Below, in pieces: positions 22,390 through 31,297 of a DNA stretch of 37,357 nucleotides. The notes beneath the pieces are model-generated. The model was not told the DNA's origin. It did no database searches and saw only the letters and a program-made list of their open reading frames with translations. Source of the stretch: Ruminococcaceae bacterium UBA1227 (GTDB taxonomy: Bacteria; Bacillota; Clostridia; Oscillospirales; Acutalibacteraceae); the NCBI GenBank assembly GCA_002309175.1, contig DBWX01000006.1:19747-57103 (forward strand), written 5' to 3'. Numbering within the stretch: position 1 is the first letter of the stretch; every line of letters begins with the position of its first letter. The position numbers and the translations under genes are program-made.

Positions 22390-24582
22390 TTATCTTCTGT
22401 TGTTTCCTCTGCGGAAATTGCCGCCCTGTCTTCTCTGAGGTCTCTCCTCTTCGATATCGTTTTCAGGTACGGCGCCCTCTACTTCGATGAGAGCATCGCG
22501 GCGGGAGAGATTGATTCTGCCCTGGTCATCTATCTCGATAACCTTGACGATAATCTCGTCGCCTACGGTTACAACGTCCTCAACCTTCTCGGTGCGCTTG
22601 ACATCGAGACGGCTGATATGAACGAGACCTTCCTTACCGGGAGCAATCTCAACGAAGGCACCGAAGCTCATGAGCCTCGTTACAACGCCCTTGTAAATTG
22701 CACCGATTTCGGGGTCGTTTGCTATTGTCTCTACCATGAAGATGGCTCTCTTAGCATCCTCAAGATCAAGAGCAGATACAAATACCTGACCCTCGTCGTT
22801 GACGTCAACCTTACAGTTGCACTCAGCGCAGATCTTCTGGATGACCTTGCCCTGCTTGCCGATAACATCGCCGATCTTCTCGGGGCTGATGGTTGTGGTA
22901 AGCATCTTGGGAGCATATTTTGAAAGCTCGGGGCGTACCTCGGGGATACACTTGAGCATTACTTCATCGAGGATGTAGATGCGGGCCTTTCTTGTCTTCT
23001 CAAAGGCCTCTTTGATGATTTCGGGTGTGAGACCGTGAACCTTGAGGTCCATCTGGATGGCCGTGATACCCTTGTGTGTGCCGGCAACTTTGAAGTCCAT
23101 GTCACCGTAGAAGTCCTCAAGACCCTGGATGTCGACCATGGTCATGAAGTCGCCGTAAACGCCCTGCTCGCCTGTGATGAGACCGCAGGAGATACCTGCT
23201 ACGGGAGCCTTGATCGGAACACCTGCAGCCATGAGCGCAAGTGTGGAACCGCATACGGAGCCCTGCGATGTAGAACCGTTTGATGAGAGTACTTCGGAGA
23301 CAACGCGAATGGCGTAAGGGAAGTCCTCAACTGACGGGATTACCGGCAGGAGTGCGCGCTCTGCGAGAGCGCCGTGGCCTATCTCACGACGGCCGGGACC
23401 GCGCGGCGGTTTTGTCTCGCCTACGGAGTAGGACGGGAAGTTGTAGTGGTGGATGTAACGCTTCTCCGTGTCCTCATCGAGGCCGTCAAGACGCTGCGCG
23501 TCTGACATGGGAGCAAGTGTGGCAACAGAGAGCACCTGTGTCTGACCTCTGGTGAACATGCCTGAACCGTGAACACGCGGAAGAAGGTCAACCTCAGCGT
23601 TGAGGGGACGGATATCGTCGATACCGCGTCCGTCTACACGCTTGTGCTCATCCTTGAGCCAGCGGCGTACGATGTGCTTCTGAATGAGGTACATGATCTC
23701 GTCGATCTTGCCTTCCTGCTCGGGGAAGAGCTCGTCATACTTCTCATGAACCTTGTCATATACGGGAAGAAGACGCTCATCGCGTACATTCTTGTCGTCT
23801 GTGTCGAGAGCAGCCTCTACGTCTTTGACGCAGAAAGCCTCGATCTCATCGAGGATTGCCGGGTCCGGATCGTTGGACTCGAACTCAAACTTCGGCTTGC
23901 CGATTTCGGCAACGATGGAGTTGATGAATTTAACAACTTCCTTGTTTGCCTCGTGGCCTGCCATGATGCACTCAAACATCTTGTCCTCGGGAATCTCGTT
24001 TGCGCCTGCCTCGATCATTGCGACGAGGTCGGCTGTTGAGGAGACTGTGAGCTTAAGCTCTGTCTTCTCTCTCTGCTCGAGTGTGGGGTTGATGACTATC
24101 TCGCCGTCAACGAGACCTACGTCTACTGAAGAGATGGGGCCTGCCCACGGAATATCGGAGATGGCAATAGCGGCTGAAACGCCGATTGCGGCTGTTATCT
24201 CAGGTGAGCAGTCGGGGTCAACCGACATAACCGTTGCAACGACAGAGCAGTCGTTTCTCATGTCCTTCGGGAAGAGCGGACGGATGGGTCTGTCAATGCA
24301 GCGTGAAGCGAGTGTAGCCTTCTCTGAAGCCTTGCCCTCTCTTCTCTGGAAAGAGCCGGGAATACGGCCTACGGCGTACATCTTCTCCTCGTAGTCAACT
24401 GAGAGCGGGAAAAAGTCAACGCCCTCTCTCGGCTTTGCGGATGCCGTTACGGTGCAGAGTACGGCTGTCTCACCGTAGTTCGCGAAAACGGCCGCGTTTG
24501 CAAGGCCTGCCATCTTGCCTGTCTCAAGGCGAAGCGGTCTGCCTGCAAGGGTTGTCTCATAAACCTTGTAGTTTTCAAACAT
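22390..24582 (-). CDS. pnp: Polyribonucleotide nucleotidyltransferase (PNPase)
   Basis: A 730-residue 3'-5' phosphorolytic exoribonuclease. It shows two RNase PH-like domains with a linker helical domain, a KH domain (TTTISPEKIGDVIGKQGKVIQKI) and an S1 domain (YKGVVTRLMSFGAFVEIAPGKEGLVHIS). Catalytic-core stretches SQGSVCGSTLALMAAGVPI and GDMDFKVAGTHKGITAIQMD are intact. The tail (about 20 residues) is Arg/Gly-rich. It degrades mRNA and trims RNAs, often in a degradosome. GGAAGG precedes the ATG. The region between rpsO and pnp folds into several hairpins (see the leader), suggesting autoregulation as in other bacteria. Confidence 0.97.
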   Translation of the reverse strand: MFENYKVYETTLAGRPLRLETGKMAGLANAAVFANYGETAVLCTVTASAKPREGVDFFPLSVDYEEKMYAVGRIPGSFQRREGKASEKATLASRCIDRPIRPLFPKDMRNDCSVVATVMSVDPDCSPEITAAIGVSAAIAISDIPWAGPISSVDVGLVDGEIVINPTLEQREKTELKLTVSSTADLVAMIEAGANEIPEDKMFECIMAGHEANKEVVKFINSIVAEIGKPKFEFESNDPDPAILDEIEAFCVKDVEAALDTDDKNVRDERLLPVYDKVHEKYDELFPEQEGKIDEIMYLIQKHIVRRWLKDEHKRVDGRGIDDIRPLNAEVDLLPRVHGSGMFTRGQTQVLSVATLAPMSDAQRLDGLDEDTEKRYIHHYNFPSYSVGETKPPRGPGRREIGHGALAERALLPVIPSVEDFPYAIRVVSEVLSSNGSTSQGSVCGSTLALMAAGVPIKAPVAGISCGLITGEQGVYGDFMTMVDIQGLEDFYGDMDFKVAGTHKGITAIQMDLKVHGLTPEIIKEAFEKTRKARIYILDEVMLKCIPEVRPELSKYAPKMLTTTISPEKIGDVIGKQGKVIQKICAECNCKVDVNDEGQVFVSALDLEDAKRAIFMVETIANDPEIGAIYKGVVTRLMSFGAFVEIAPGKEGLVHISRLDVKRTEKVEDVVTVGDEIIVKVIEIDDQGRINLSRRDALIEVEGAVPENDIEEERPQRRQGGNFRRGNNRR

Positions 24583-24611
24583 TTCTTATACCTTCCTTTT
24601 TATTTTTCAAA

Positions 24612-24706
24612 AGGAGGCCTGTTTTAAACCCTGAGGTTTAGCAATAAATTAAAAATCCGGTTTCCGGGTCCTTAATTTACCGCTAATCCCTTTTGGGCGG
24701 CCTCCT
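24612..24706 (-). ncRNA. Cloverleaf-like structured leader of pnp
   Basis: On the minus strand, AGGAGGCC and GGCCTCCT (24699-24706 with 24612-24619) form an 8-bp closing stem. It encloses three arms: a small CCC/GGG hairpin (24688-24697), a long arm with an 8-bp TAAATTAA/TTAATTTA stem, a 2x2 internal loop and a 6-bp G/C cap (24645-24679), and TAAACC/GGTTTA (24625-24640). The closing stem is followed by TTTTG, and pnp starts 29 bases later. It could be a PNPase-responsive or ligand-responsive element. No Rfam family was recognised. Confidence 0.55.
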
Positions 24707-24727
24707 GTTTTTACAATGAAAACTGCT

Positions 24728-24771
24728 CCTTAAAAAGCAATTTAAGGCAGATGGCAAAGCTGCCATCTGCC
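24728..24771 (-). terminator. rpsO-pnp intergenic hairpins (terminator or processing site)
   Basis: GGCAGATGGCA (24746-24756) pairs with TGCCATCTGCC (24761-24771), directly after rpsO; CCTTAAA/TTTAAGG (24728-24747) forms an adjoining alternative hairpin. The T-run is modest (GCTTTTTAAGG), so it may attenuate or be cut rather than fully terminate. Confidence 0.65.
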
Positions 24772-24781
24772 CCACAGCGCA

Positions 24782-25045
24782 TTACTTTCTGAGTCCGAGT
24801 CTCGAGATGAGGGAACGGTAACGCTCAATATCCGTCTTCTGGAGATATGTGAGAAGGTTACGTCTCTTACCGACCATCTTGAGAAGTCCTCTGTTTGAGT
24901 GGAAGTCGTGCGGATGCTCCTTAAGATGAGCATTCAGGTCGTTGATTCTCTTTGTGAGAACGGCAATCTGAACCTCGGGAGAACCCGTGTCGCCTTCGTG
25001 TGTCGCGTACTCAGCCATTATGGCCTGCTTTTCTTCCTGTGTCAT
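24782..25045 (-). CDS. rpsO: 30S ribosomal protein S15
   Basis: An 87-residue protein with family motifs THEGDTGSPEVQIAVLTKRI, HPHDFHSNRGLLKMVGKRR and YLQKTDIERYRSLISRLGLRK. It binds 16S rRNA at the central domain junction. The open frame extends further upstream, but the conserved N-terminus MTQEEKQ starts at 25045, behind a GAGGTG site 6 bases upstream; the extension lies in the leader RNA. Its own promoter and leader separate it from ribF. Confidence 0.97.
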   Translation of the reverse strand: MTQEEKQAIMAEYATHEGDTGSPEVQIAVLTKRINDLNAHLKEHPHDFHSNRGLLKMVGKRRNLLTYLQKTDIERYRSLISRLGLRK

Positions 25046-25125
25046 TTCTTTCACCTCATTGAAAAATTTTCCGCTTTCCCAGGACACGGTAACGGTGATC
25101 CGCTTAGCGGCATGCGCCGTGCTCC
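25046..25125 (-). promoter_or_regulatory. Probable S15 autoregulatory leader of rpsO
   Basis: On the minus strand the leader contains CACGG pairing with CCGTG and an inner CCGC/GCGG hairpin, giving a branched fold just before the ribosome site. Firmicute rpsO genes are known to carry S15-binding leaders with a three-way junction; this assignment rests on position and rough fold only. Confidence 0.4.
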
Positions 25126-25138
25126 GAGAAAAGGGCTT

Positions 25139-25169
25139 GCTTATATTAACACAATTACATTTAAAAGTA
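25139..25169 (-). promoter_or_regulatory. Promoter of rpsO
   Basis: On the minus strand TTTACT, a 17-base spacer and TAATAT lie between ribF and the rpsO leader, giving a transcript with a leader of roughly 90 bases. Confidence 0.5.
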
Positions 25170-25183
25170 AAGTGCCAATTTAC

Positions 25184-26080
25184 TCATCTTTTATGTTCCC
25201 TGGCCTCTTCCGCCAGTTTGCGCACTTTGCGCTCATCATTTTTTATCTGGACCTCAAGGTCCGTGAAGGAGTCAAAGCGCTTCTCCGGACGAAGGAAGCG
25301 CAGGAGCGCAACCTCGACAAACTTGCCGTAGAGATTGCCCTCGAAGTCAAGAATATGCGTCTCTATTGACGGTCTCGCGTCATCGTAGAAAGTCGGACGT
25401 ACTCCGATATTCGTGATTGCGAGATAGCTCTTGTCACCCACTGTCGCCTTGCTCATGTAAACACCGTACTTCGGTATGACAAGGTGCGGGTCGGCCTCCT
25501 GATTGATTGTCGGCGCACCGAGATGACGGCCGCGTTTGTCTCCGTCGACAACCTGGAGACGGAAGGAGTAGGGGCGGCCGAGCATGCGGTTCGCCGTCTC
25601 TATTTTGCCGCGCTCTAGAGCCTTCTTGATGCGCGTCGTCGAAACGGGCTGGCCTTCAAAGTCAAATTCAGGTGACATTGAAAACTCAAGTCCCGCCCTC
25701 TCGCAGAGAGCCTTTAAGGTCTCGGGCGTGCCTTTGCCTCCCTTGCCGAAGGAGTAGTTAAAGCCGCAGCAGACGCCGACTGCGCCCATGCGCTTTATGA
25801 TTATCTCATCGAAGAACTCCTCGGGACTCATGTCCTTGAGTTCCTCAAACTCCAGAAGGCAGAGTGTGACACCTGTCTTTTTAAAAGCGGCTGCGCGTGT
25901 CTCCGAATTGAAGAGACACGGCTGCTCCTCTCCCGTCAAAACGGTGAGGGGATGCTCTTTGAAGACGAGCGCGAAGGGCATGGCCGAGAGGCGCTTTGCC
26001 ATTGCCAAAGCGTCATTGATTACGGTCATATGTCCCCTGTGCAAACCGTCAAAGTTGCCCAAAGCCACTACAGATGCCAT
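25184..26080 (-). CDS. ribF: Bifunctional riboflavin kinase/FAD synthetase
   Basis: A 298-residue enzyme that converts riboflavin to FMN and then FAD. The N-terminal nucleotidyltransferase domain has GNFDGLHRGH (about 8-17) and the later STTRIKKALERG motif. The C-terminal kinase domain has GRPYSFRLQVVDGDKRGRHLG-PTIN and ETHILDFEGNLYG. The kinase motif usually reads PTAN; here it is PTIN. It starts one base after the truB stop, typical of the Firmicute nusA-infB operon. Confidence 0.95.
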   Translation of the reverse strand: MASVVALGNFDGLHRGHMTVINDALAMAKRLSAMPFALVFKEHPLTVLTGEEQPCLFNSETRAAAFKKTGVTLCLLEFEELKDMSPEEFFDEIIIKRMGAVGVCCGFNYSFGKGGKGTPETLKALCERAGLEFSMSPEFDFEGQPVSTTRIKKALERGKIETANRMLGRPYSFRLQVVDGDKRGRHLGAPTINQEADPHLVIPKYGVYMSKATVGDKSYLAITNIGVRPTFYDDARPSIETHILDFEGNLYGKFVEVALLRFLRPEKRFDSFTDLEVQIKNDERKVRKLAEEAREHKR

Positions 26081-26081
26081 T

Positions 26082-26963
26082 TCATCTCTCCTGATAAACT
26101 CTGCAAAATTCGAGATTTTTCTCCGCCGTATCGGCCCTGCCGATTCCGAGAAATCTCTCCTGATTGTATACTCTGTAAAGTCCGTTTACTTTACACTCTT
26201 TGATTCTCTCGAGATTCAGGTCCCCTCCGTTGGTAAAACGATGGGCCTGTCCGTCGCTTACAAACGCCTTGGGATAGGCATTTAAAGCCTCTTCGACGGA
26301 TATGATAAAGGCGGACGGATCCTCCGCCTCATCGAGCTCCTCAAGCGTCACGCATGAGGAAATCTCAAAACCCGCAGCTGCCGTACGGATAAGCGAGGTC
26401 ATGACCGCTCCGCAGCCGAGGTCCCTGCCGATATCGTCAATCAGCGTGCGGACATAGGTGCCGGATGAGCACTCTATGTCGAGCGTGTATTCATTTTCGC
26501 CCGGCGCCCCGCTTATCTCAAGCGAGCTTATGGTGGCGGGCCGGGCCTCACGCTCGACCTCCACTCCCTTGCGGGCGAGTTTATAAAGTTTCACGCCGTC
26601 CTTGTTTAAAGCCGAGAACATCGGCGGCACCTGAAGAATGTCGCCTCTGTACTTCTCCGCGACGGCGAGAATATCCTCCAAGCCGCATGATACCGGGCTT
26701 TCCGTCTTCACCTCGCCCGTGATGTCGAGCGTGTCAGTCGTAAGCCCTAAGCGCATGACGGCGGTATAGCGCTTCGTGCTGTCGGGCAGAAATTCCAGGA
26801 ACCTGGTCGCTCCGCCCAGCATTATCGGAAGCACGCCTTCGGCGAGCGGGTCAAGCGTGCCGCAGTGCCCCGCCTTCTTCTCCCCCGTAATACCGCGCAC
26901 CTTTGACACGCAGCGAAACGAGGTCATGCCGGATGGCTTGTAGAGATTTATAAAACCGGTCAT
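26082..26963 (-). CDS. truB: tRNA pseudouridine(55) synthase
   Basis: A 293-residue enzyme that isomerises U55 in the T-loop of tRNAs. It has the start GFINLYKPSGMTS, the catalytic motif GTLDPLAEGVLP (Asp38) and the SSGTYVRTLIDDIG block. Length is standard. It overlaps nrnA by four bases (ATGA) and is followed by ribF after one base. Confidence 0.96.
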   Translation of the reverse strand: MTGFINLYKPSGMTSFRCVSKVRGITGEKKAGHCGTLDPLAEGVLPIMLGGATRFLEFLPDSTKRYTAVMRLGLTTDTLDITGEVKTESPVSCGLEDILAVAEKYRGDILQVPPMFSALNKDGVKLYKLARKGVEVEREARPATISSLEISGAPGENEYTLDIECSSGTYVRTLIDDIGRDLGCGAVMTSLIRTAAAGFEISSCVTLEELDEAEDPSAFIISVEEALNAYPKAFVSDGQAHRFTNGGDLNLERIKECKVNGLYRVYNQERFLGIGRADTAEKNLEFCRVYQER

Positions 26964-27913
26964 TTCAGCTCTTCTTCTATGAGGCCGACAAGTTTCGAGA
27001 GAACTTCCTCTTCCTTCCCCGCGTCTGCGTCGCAGCCCGCGGCACGCATATGTCCGCCTCCGCCGAATTCGGCGCAGAGCTCTGCCGCGTTAAGCGGCTC
27101 ATGCGTACGGAGCGAGAACTTGAAGCCTCCGTTTGCTTTCTCTTTCATCGTAATGCCGCAGAGCGCGCCTTCAAACTGGCGTGACATGGCGGCTATGGCG
27201 TCACAGTCATCGGGTGTGGCACCCGTTTTTTCAAACATCTCATTGGTAACCTTGAAAACGATTACCCTGCCGTCACAGAACGTGCGCATACCGCTCAATA
27301 CTTCTGAGAGCATGTCGTAGTAGGCGAACGGCTTCGTCTCAAACATGGCGACATTTATGCGGGCGTTGTCCGCGCCGCAGTCAATAAGGTCAGCGGCGAC
27401 ACGGTAAGCCTCTGAGGTAACGCTTGAGTAACGGAAACAGCCTGTGTCAGTCGAAATGCCCGTATAGAGGGCATTTGCGACAGCAGGTGTAATCTCAGCG
27501 CCCATCTCCGCGAAAACACGGTAGAGAGTGAGAGCCGCTGCGCAGTCATCACCATTTAAGAATGTTTCCTTTGCGTAATTCACGTTTGTGGCGTGGTGGT
27601 CAATACAGAGATCGACCTTATCGCCGTATAAAGCATCAAGCTTGCTGCCGAGAAGTTTATTGTCCGCAACGTCAACCGCGACAATGAACTTCGGCTCAAA
27701 CTCGGGCATCTCAAGACCTTCAAAGAGAAGGTCATACCTCTTCGGTATGGGCTGGCCGTTTATTACCGCGGCGCGCTTGCCCATAGCCGTAAGGACATGC
27801 CAGAGGGCGACGGCACAGCCCAGTGTGTCGCCGTCCGGATTCTTATGTGTAAGTATGAGGACATCATCGGCGGCAGTCAGGAGTTCTATAACTCTTTTGC
27901 TGTCAATTTCCAT
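26960..27913 (-). CDS. nrnA: DHH-family phosphoesterase, NrnA-like (nanoRNase/pAp phosphatase)
   Basis: A 317-residue protein with DHH motifs: THKNPDGDTLGCAVAL, VAVDVADN, CIDHHATN, and a DHHA1 domain ending in EFGGGGHMRAAGC. NrnA degrades 2-5 nt RNA and dephosphorylates pAp, recycling the last products of RNA decay. An in-frame ATG lies at 27934, but the ATG at 27913 has GGGAGG six bases upstream and matches the usual N-terminus. It overlaps the end of rbfA by 11 bases. Confidence 0.92.
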   Translation of the reverse strand: MEIDSKRVIELLTAADDVLILTHKNPDGDTLGCAVALWHVLTAMGKRAAVINGQPIPKRYDLLFEGLEMPEFEPKFIVAVDVADNKLLGSKLDALYGDKVDLCIDHHATNVNYAKETFLNGDDCAAALTLYRVFAEMGAEITPAVANALYTGISTDTGCFRYSSVTSEAYRVAADLIDCGADNARINVAMFETKPFAYYDMLSEVLSGMRTFCDGRVIVFKVTNEMFEKTGATPDDCDAIAAMSRQFEGALCGITMKEKANGGFKFSLRTHEPLNAAELCAEFGGGGHMRAAGCDADAGKEEEVLSKLVGLIEEELK

Positions 27914-28262
27914 ATGAACCTCCCGATATCTCATTGAGCTTTCTGAATATTTCCATACCCTGTTCCACGGAATCGTCAGCCACGAATTTGAGCTCAGGCG
28001 CCTTTCTCAGGTGCAGGTTCTGTCCCACCTCACGGCGGATGAAACCTGCGGCACCGTTGAGCGCCTTCGCGGCCTCCTTCGCGTTCTCTATGCCTTTAAG
28101 GTCACTGATGTAAACCTTGGCATATGAGAGATCGCCCGATACCGTGACCCGAACCACGGTGAGGAGTTCCTCAGCGACTCTCGGGTCCTTTATGTCTTTG
28201 AGGGTGGCAATTATTTCACGCTTTATGTCCTCAGCAACTCTGTCTTTGCTGTGCCCGGGCAT
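27903..28262 (-). CDS. rbfA: Ribosome-binding factor A
   Basis: A 119-residue KH-like protein needed for late 30S maturation. It has the family start RVAEDIKREIIATL, the central VRVTVSGDLSYAKVYIS and RREVGQNLHLRKAPELKFVADDSVEQGM. It lies 12 bases after infB with a GGAGG site. Confidence 0.96.
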   Translation of the reverse strand: MPGHSKDRVAEDIKREIIATLKDIKDPRVAEELLTVVRVTVSGDLSYAKVYISDLKGIENAKEAAKALNGAAGFIRREVGQNLHLRKAPELKFVADDSVEQGMEIFRKLNEISGGSYGN

Positions 28263-28274
28263 AACAGTCCCTCC

Positions 28275-30722
28275 TTAATCTTCTCTGTATTCCTCTGTGA
28301 TGAAGGCCTCGAAAATATCGCCTTCCTTAATGTCATTGAACTTGGTAAGTCCGATACCGCACTCATAGCCTGATGCGACTTCCTTGACGTCGTCCTTGAA
28401 ACGGCGAAGGGAGCTCATCTCGTCCTCGGCGATTACGATACCGTCACGTACTACGCGGATCTTCGCGTTGCGGACAATCTTACCGTCAAGTACATATGAG
28501 CCGGCAATTGTGCCTGCAGAGGAAATCTTGAATACGTTGCGTACTTCAGCGCGGCCGATGTCGACATCCCTGAACTTGGGAGCGAGCATGCCCTTGATGG
28601 CTGATTCAATCTCTTCAATACAGTCGTAGATGATTCTGTAGCAGCGGATGTCTACATTGTCACGCTCTGCCATGGCAGTGGCTGACGGATCGGGACGGAC
28701 CGCGAAACCTACGATTATGGCGTTTGAAGCGTTCGCGAGCATTACGTCTGACTCGACGATTCCGCCTACGGCGCCGTGGATTACCTTTACGCGTACCTCG
28801 TCGTTTGAGAGTTTCTCAAGCGACTGACGTACCGCCTCGACGGAGCCCTGTACGTCCGCCTTGACGATGATATTGAGGTCTTTGAGCTCGCCCTCCTGAA
28901 TTGAGGAGAAGAGGTTGTCGAGTGTGACCTTCTGCATGGCGCCCCACTGTTCTTCCTTGGCGGCGTCCTTTCTCTGCTCTACGAGTTCACGCGCAAGGCG
29001 CTCGTCGGATACGGCATCGAAAGTGTCGCCGGCCTGAGGAGCTTCCTGGAGACCGGTGATCTCAACCGGTATGGAAGGTCCGGCCTCAGTGAGTTCACGG
29101 CCGTTTTCATTTGTCATGACGCGGACACGGCCGACAGCCGTACCTGCGACGATGATATCACCCGTGTGAAGAGTACCGTTCTGTACGAGGAGGGTCGCGA
29201 TGGGTCCGCGTCCCTTATCGAGACGGGCCTCGATGACCGAACCTCTGGCGGCACGGTTCGGGTTGGCGCGCAGCTCAAGCATCTCGGCTACGAGAAGTAC
29301 CGACTCGAGGAGCTTGTCGAGATTCATGCCCGTCTTTGCGGAAACGGGTACACAGATTGTGTCGCCGCCCCACTCCTCGGGTACTATCTCGTGCTCGGTG
29401 AGCTGCTGCATTATTCTGTCCACCGTGGCGCCCGGCTTATCCATCTTGTTGATTGCGACAACGATGGGGATCTCGGCCGCCCTGGCGTGGTTGATAGCCT
29501 CTATTGTCTGCGGCATGATGCCGTCATCAGCCGCAACTACGAGGATTGCGATATCCGTAGCCTTGGCACCGCGGGCACGCATGGCAGTAAACGCGGCATG
29601 GCCCGGAGTGTCGAGGAAGGTGATCTTCTGTCCGTTGATTTCGGTTCTGTAAGCACCGATAGCCTGCGTAATACCGCCGGCCTCAGTATCAGTAACGGCG
29701 GTGTGACGGATGGCGTCGAGGATAGATGTCTTACCGTGGTCGACGTGACCCATGACGCAGACGACGGGATCGCGGTGCTCAAGGCTCGCTTCGTCATCCT
29801 CAGTGTCATCGATGATCCTGTCTTCGATGGTGATTACTACTTCCTTTTCGACCTTCGCGTCGAACTCACCTGCGATAATTTCAACGGTGTCGAAGTCGAG
29901 CATATCGTTGATGGCAGCCATCTGACCGAGGGCAAAGAGCTTCTTTATAACCTCGGCAGCAGTGGCGTGAAGAAGCTCGGCTACGCCGCCGACCGTGAGT
30001 CCCTCTTCGGGAACGGTGATGACGAGATGCTTCTTTTTGCGCTCGGCCTCGATACGCTTCATGCGGTCAGCCTCGGACTCGCGCTTCTTGGAACGCATAC
30101 CCTGCTGCTTCCTGTACTGCTTTGACTTCTGGTTAAGCTTCTGCTTACCCATGTTGACGCGGTCAGTTCTCTGGTTGTTCTGTGAACCTGAGAGCTGCTC
30201 ATACTTCTCGTTGTACTTCTCAAGGTCAACGTTTTGTGAGCGCGTGTCAATTGTGCGGGCCTCGCCCTTGGTCCTCGCCTGGACAAAGTTGTCGTCCGCC
30301 TTCTCCTTCTTCTTGAAGGGGTGCATATTACTCGTCGAAGCCTTCTTCTTCAGCGCGGCCTCAACTTCGGGATCGACCTTCTTGGTCGGGATCTTCTCTT
30401 TCTTGGCGGGAGCCTTTTCCTTCTCGGGCTCAGCCTTCTTGGTCGGAATCTTCTCCGCCTTCTTCTCCGGCTTCTCTTCAGCCTTCTCCTCCTTCTTCGG
30501 AGCGGGCTTGGGTGCCGGCTGCATCGCAAAGTATGCGTCAAAGTTCTCTACCTGGTTGTTCTGGGTATAGTACTCAAAAGCATAGTCGAGTTCCTCGGGC
30601 GAGAGAGCGGTCATTGACTTCTTCTGCGGCTCCGGGAATCTCTTGTTGAGAACTTCCGCAAGATCCTTGCTGGGTTTATTGAAGTCCTTCGCGACTTCGT
30701 GAAGTTTATATTTAATTTCCAT
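28275..30722 (-). CDS. infB: Translation initiation factor IF-2
   Basis: An 815-residue GTPase that brings initiator tRNA to the 30S subunit. The N-terminus (1-60) is an IF2_N-type helical domain, followed by a long Lys/Glu/Pro/Ala-rich linker (about 68-235), a second IF2_N-type segment (about 232-290) and the G domain: GHVDHGKT (325-332), DTPGHAAF, NKMD and the SAK motif. Beta-barrel and C-terminal domains complete it. Its ATG overlaps the ylxQ stop (TAATG), with GGAGG ten bases upstream. Confidence 0.97.
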   Translation of the reverse strand: MEIKYKLHEVAKDFNKPSKDLAEVLNKRFPEPQKKSMTALSPEELDYAFEYYTQNNQVENFDAYFAMQPAPKPAPKKEEKAEEKPEKKAEKIPTKKAEPEKEKAPAKKEKIPTKKVDPEVEAALKKKASTSNMHPFKKKEKADDNFVQARTKGEARTIDTRSQNVDLEKYNEKYEQLSGSQNNQRTDRVNMGKQKLNQKSKQYRKQQGMRSKKRESEADRMKRIEAERKKKHLVITVPEEGLTVGGVAELLHATAAEVIKKLFALGQMAAINDMLDFDTVEIIAGEFDAKVEKEVVITIEDRIIDDTEDDEASLEHRDPVVCVMGHVDHGKTSILDAIRHTAVTDTEAGGITQAIGAYRTEINGQKITFLDTPGHAAFTAMRARGAKATDIAILVVAADDGIMPQTIEAINHARAAEIPIVVAINKMDKPGATVDRIMQQLTEHEIVPEEWGGDTICVPVSAKTGMNLDKLLESVLLVAEMLELRANPNRAARGSVIEARLDKGRGPIATLLVQNGTLHTGDIIVAGTAVGRVRVMTNENGRELTEAGPSIPVEITGLQEAPQAGDTFDAVSDERLARELVEQRKDAAKEEQWGAMQKVTLDNLFSSIQEGELKDLNIIVKADVQGSVEAVRQSLEKLSNDEVRVKVIHGAVGGIVESDVMLANASNAIIVGFAVRPDPSATAMAERDNVDIRCYRIIYDCIEEIESAIKGMLAPKFRDVDIGRAEVRNVFKISSAGTIAGSYVLDGKIVRNAKIRVVRDGIVIAEDEMSSLRRFKDDVKEVASGYECGIGLTKFNDIKEGDIFEAFITEEYRED

Positions 30723-31036
30723 TAAGCAATATCCTCCAAAAGCATCAGTATTTTCTTCGCAAAGCCTTCATCATCAATGGTGAAAACAGCCGCTCTTATG
30801 CCTGTTGCAGCGTAAAGGTCATCTTTGAGATAAGGCACCTCAAGAAGAGGTACGTCTCTGCCTTCATACTTTGTCGTGCGGTCAAACTCTCTTTTCAGTC
30901 TGTCCGATGCATCACTGCACAAGAAGCAGGCTTTGGCCCTGCCTTTCGCTATGCTCTCAAACGCGGCGTCGTGTCCGGGTGACAGTTTGCCGGCGCGTCT
31001 CGCGAGACCGAGCATTCCGAAAACTTTATCATTCAT
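30722..31036 (-). CDS. ylxQ: L7Ae/L30e-family RNA-binding protein YlxQ
   Basis: A 104-residue protein of the L7Ae/L30e fold: FGMLGLARRAGKLSPGHDAAFESI, then ACFLCSDASDRLKREFD and VPLLEV-YLKDDLYAATGIRAAVFTI. It is the usual small gene between ylxR and infB; L7Ae relatives bind kink-turn RNA. Its precise target is not known. It overlaps rnpM by eight bases and infB by one. Confidence 0.9.
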   Translation of the reverse strand: MNDKVFGMLGLARRAGKLSPGHDAAFESIAKGRAKACFLCSDASDRLKREFDRTTKYEGRDVPLLEVPYLKDDLYAATGIRAAVFTIDDEGFAKKILMLLEDIA

Positions 31037-31295
31037 TGTTTTTCAGCTCCGCCTCCATCTGAGAGTACACCTCATCGGGAATCTTCATGGAAAACTCGCG
31101 TTCAAAGCGACGCGCTTTCCTGGCCTTTTCAAAGCACTCGCTTGACCTGCAGACATACGCGCCGCGTCCGGGCGCCTTTCCCGTCAGGTCCAGTGTGACG
31201 TCGCCGGTATTCGATTTTACGACTCGGACGAGTTCCTGTTTCGGCTTCATTTCCATGCAGCCGCAGCAACGTCGAAGCGGTACTTTTTTAGGCAT
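31029..31295 (-). CDS. rnpM: RNase P modulator RnpM (YlxR)
   Basis: An 88-residue basic protein with the family pattern RRCCGCMEMKPKQELVR and GKAPGRGAYVC. YlxR was recently described as an RNase P modulator that binds the RNA subunit. It starts two bases after the nusA stop and overlaps ylxQ. Confidence 0.92.
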   Translation of the reverse strand: MPKKVPLRRCCGCMEMKPKQELVRVVKSNTGDVTLDLTGKAPGRGAYVCRSSECFEKARKARRFEREFSMKIPDEVYSQMEAELKNNE

Positions 31296-31297
31296 GA

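Noticed and set aside
24612..24706. The cloverleaf before pnp as a tRNA or tmRNA gene
   Set aside because: It has no T-loop GTTCRA motif, no anticodon arm of standard size and no conserved D-loop residues; it is better seen as a leader RNA.
25046..25087. N-terminal extension of rpsO
   Set aside because: S15 starts at MTQEEKQ behind a GAGGTG site; the extension lies in the leader.
29166..30125. A 319-codon open frame on the plus strand inside infB
   Set aside because: It is fully antisense to the well-supported infB gene, has no ribosome site and reads as low-complexity sequence.
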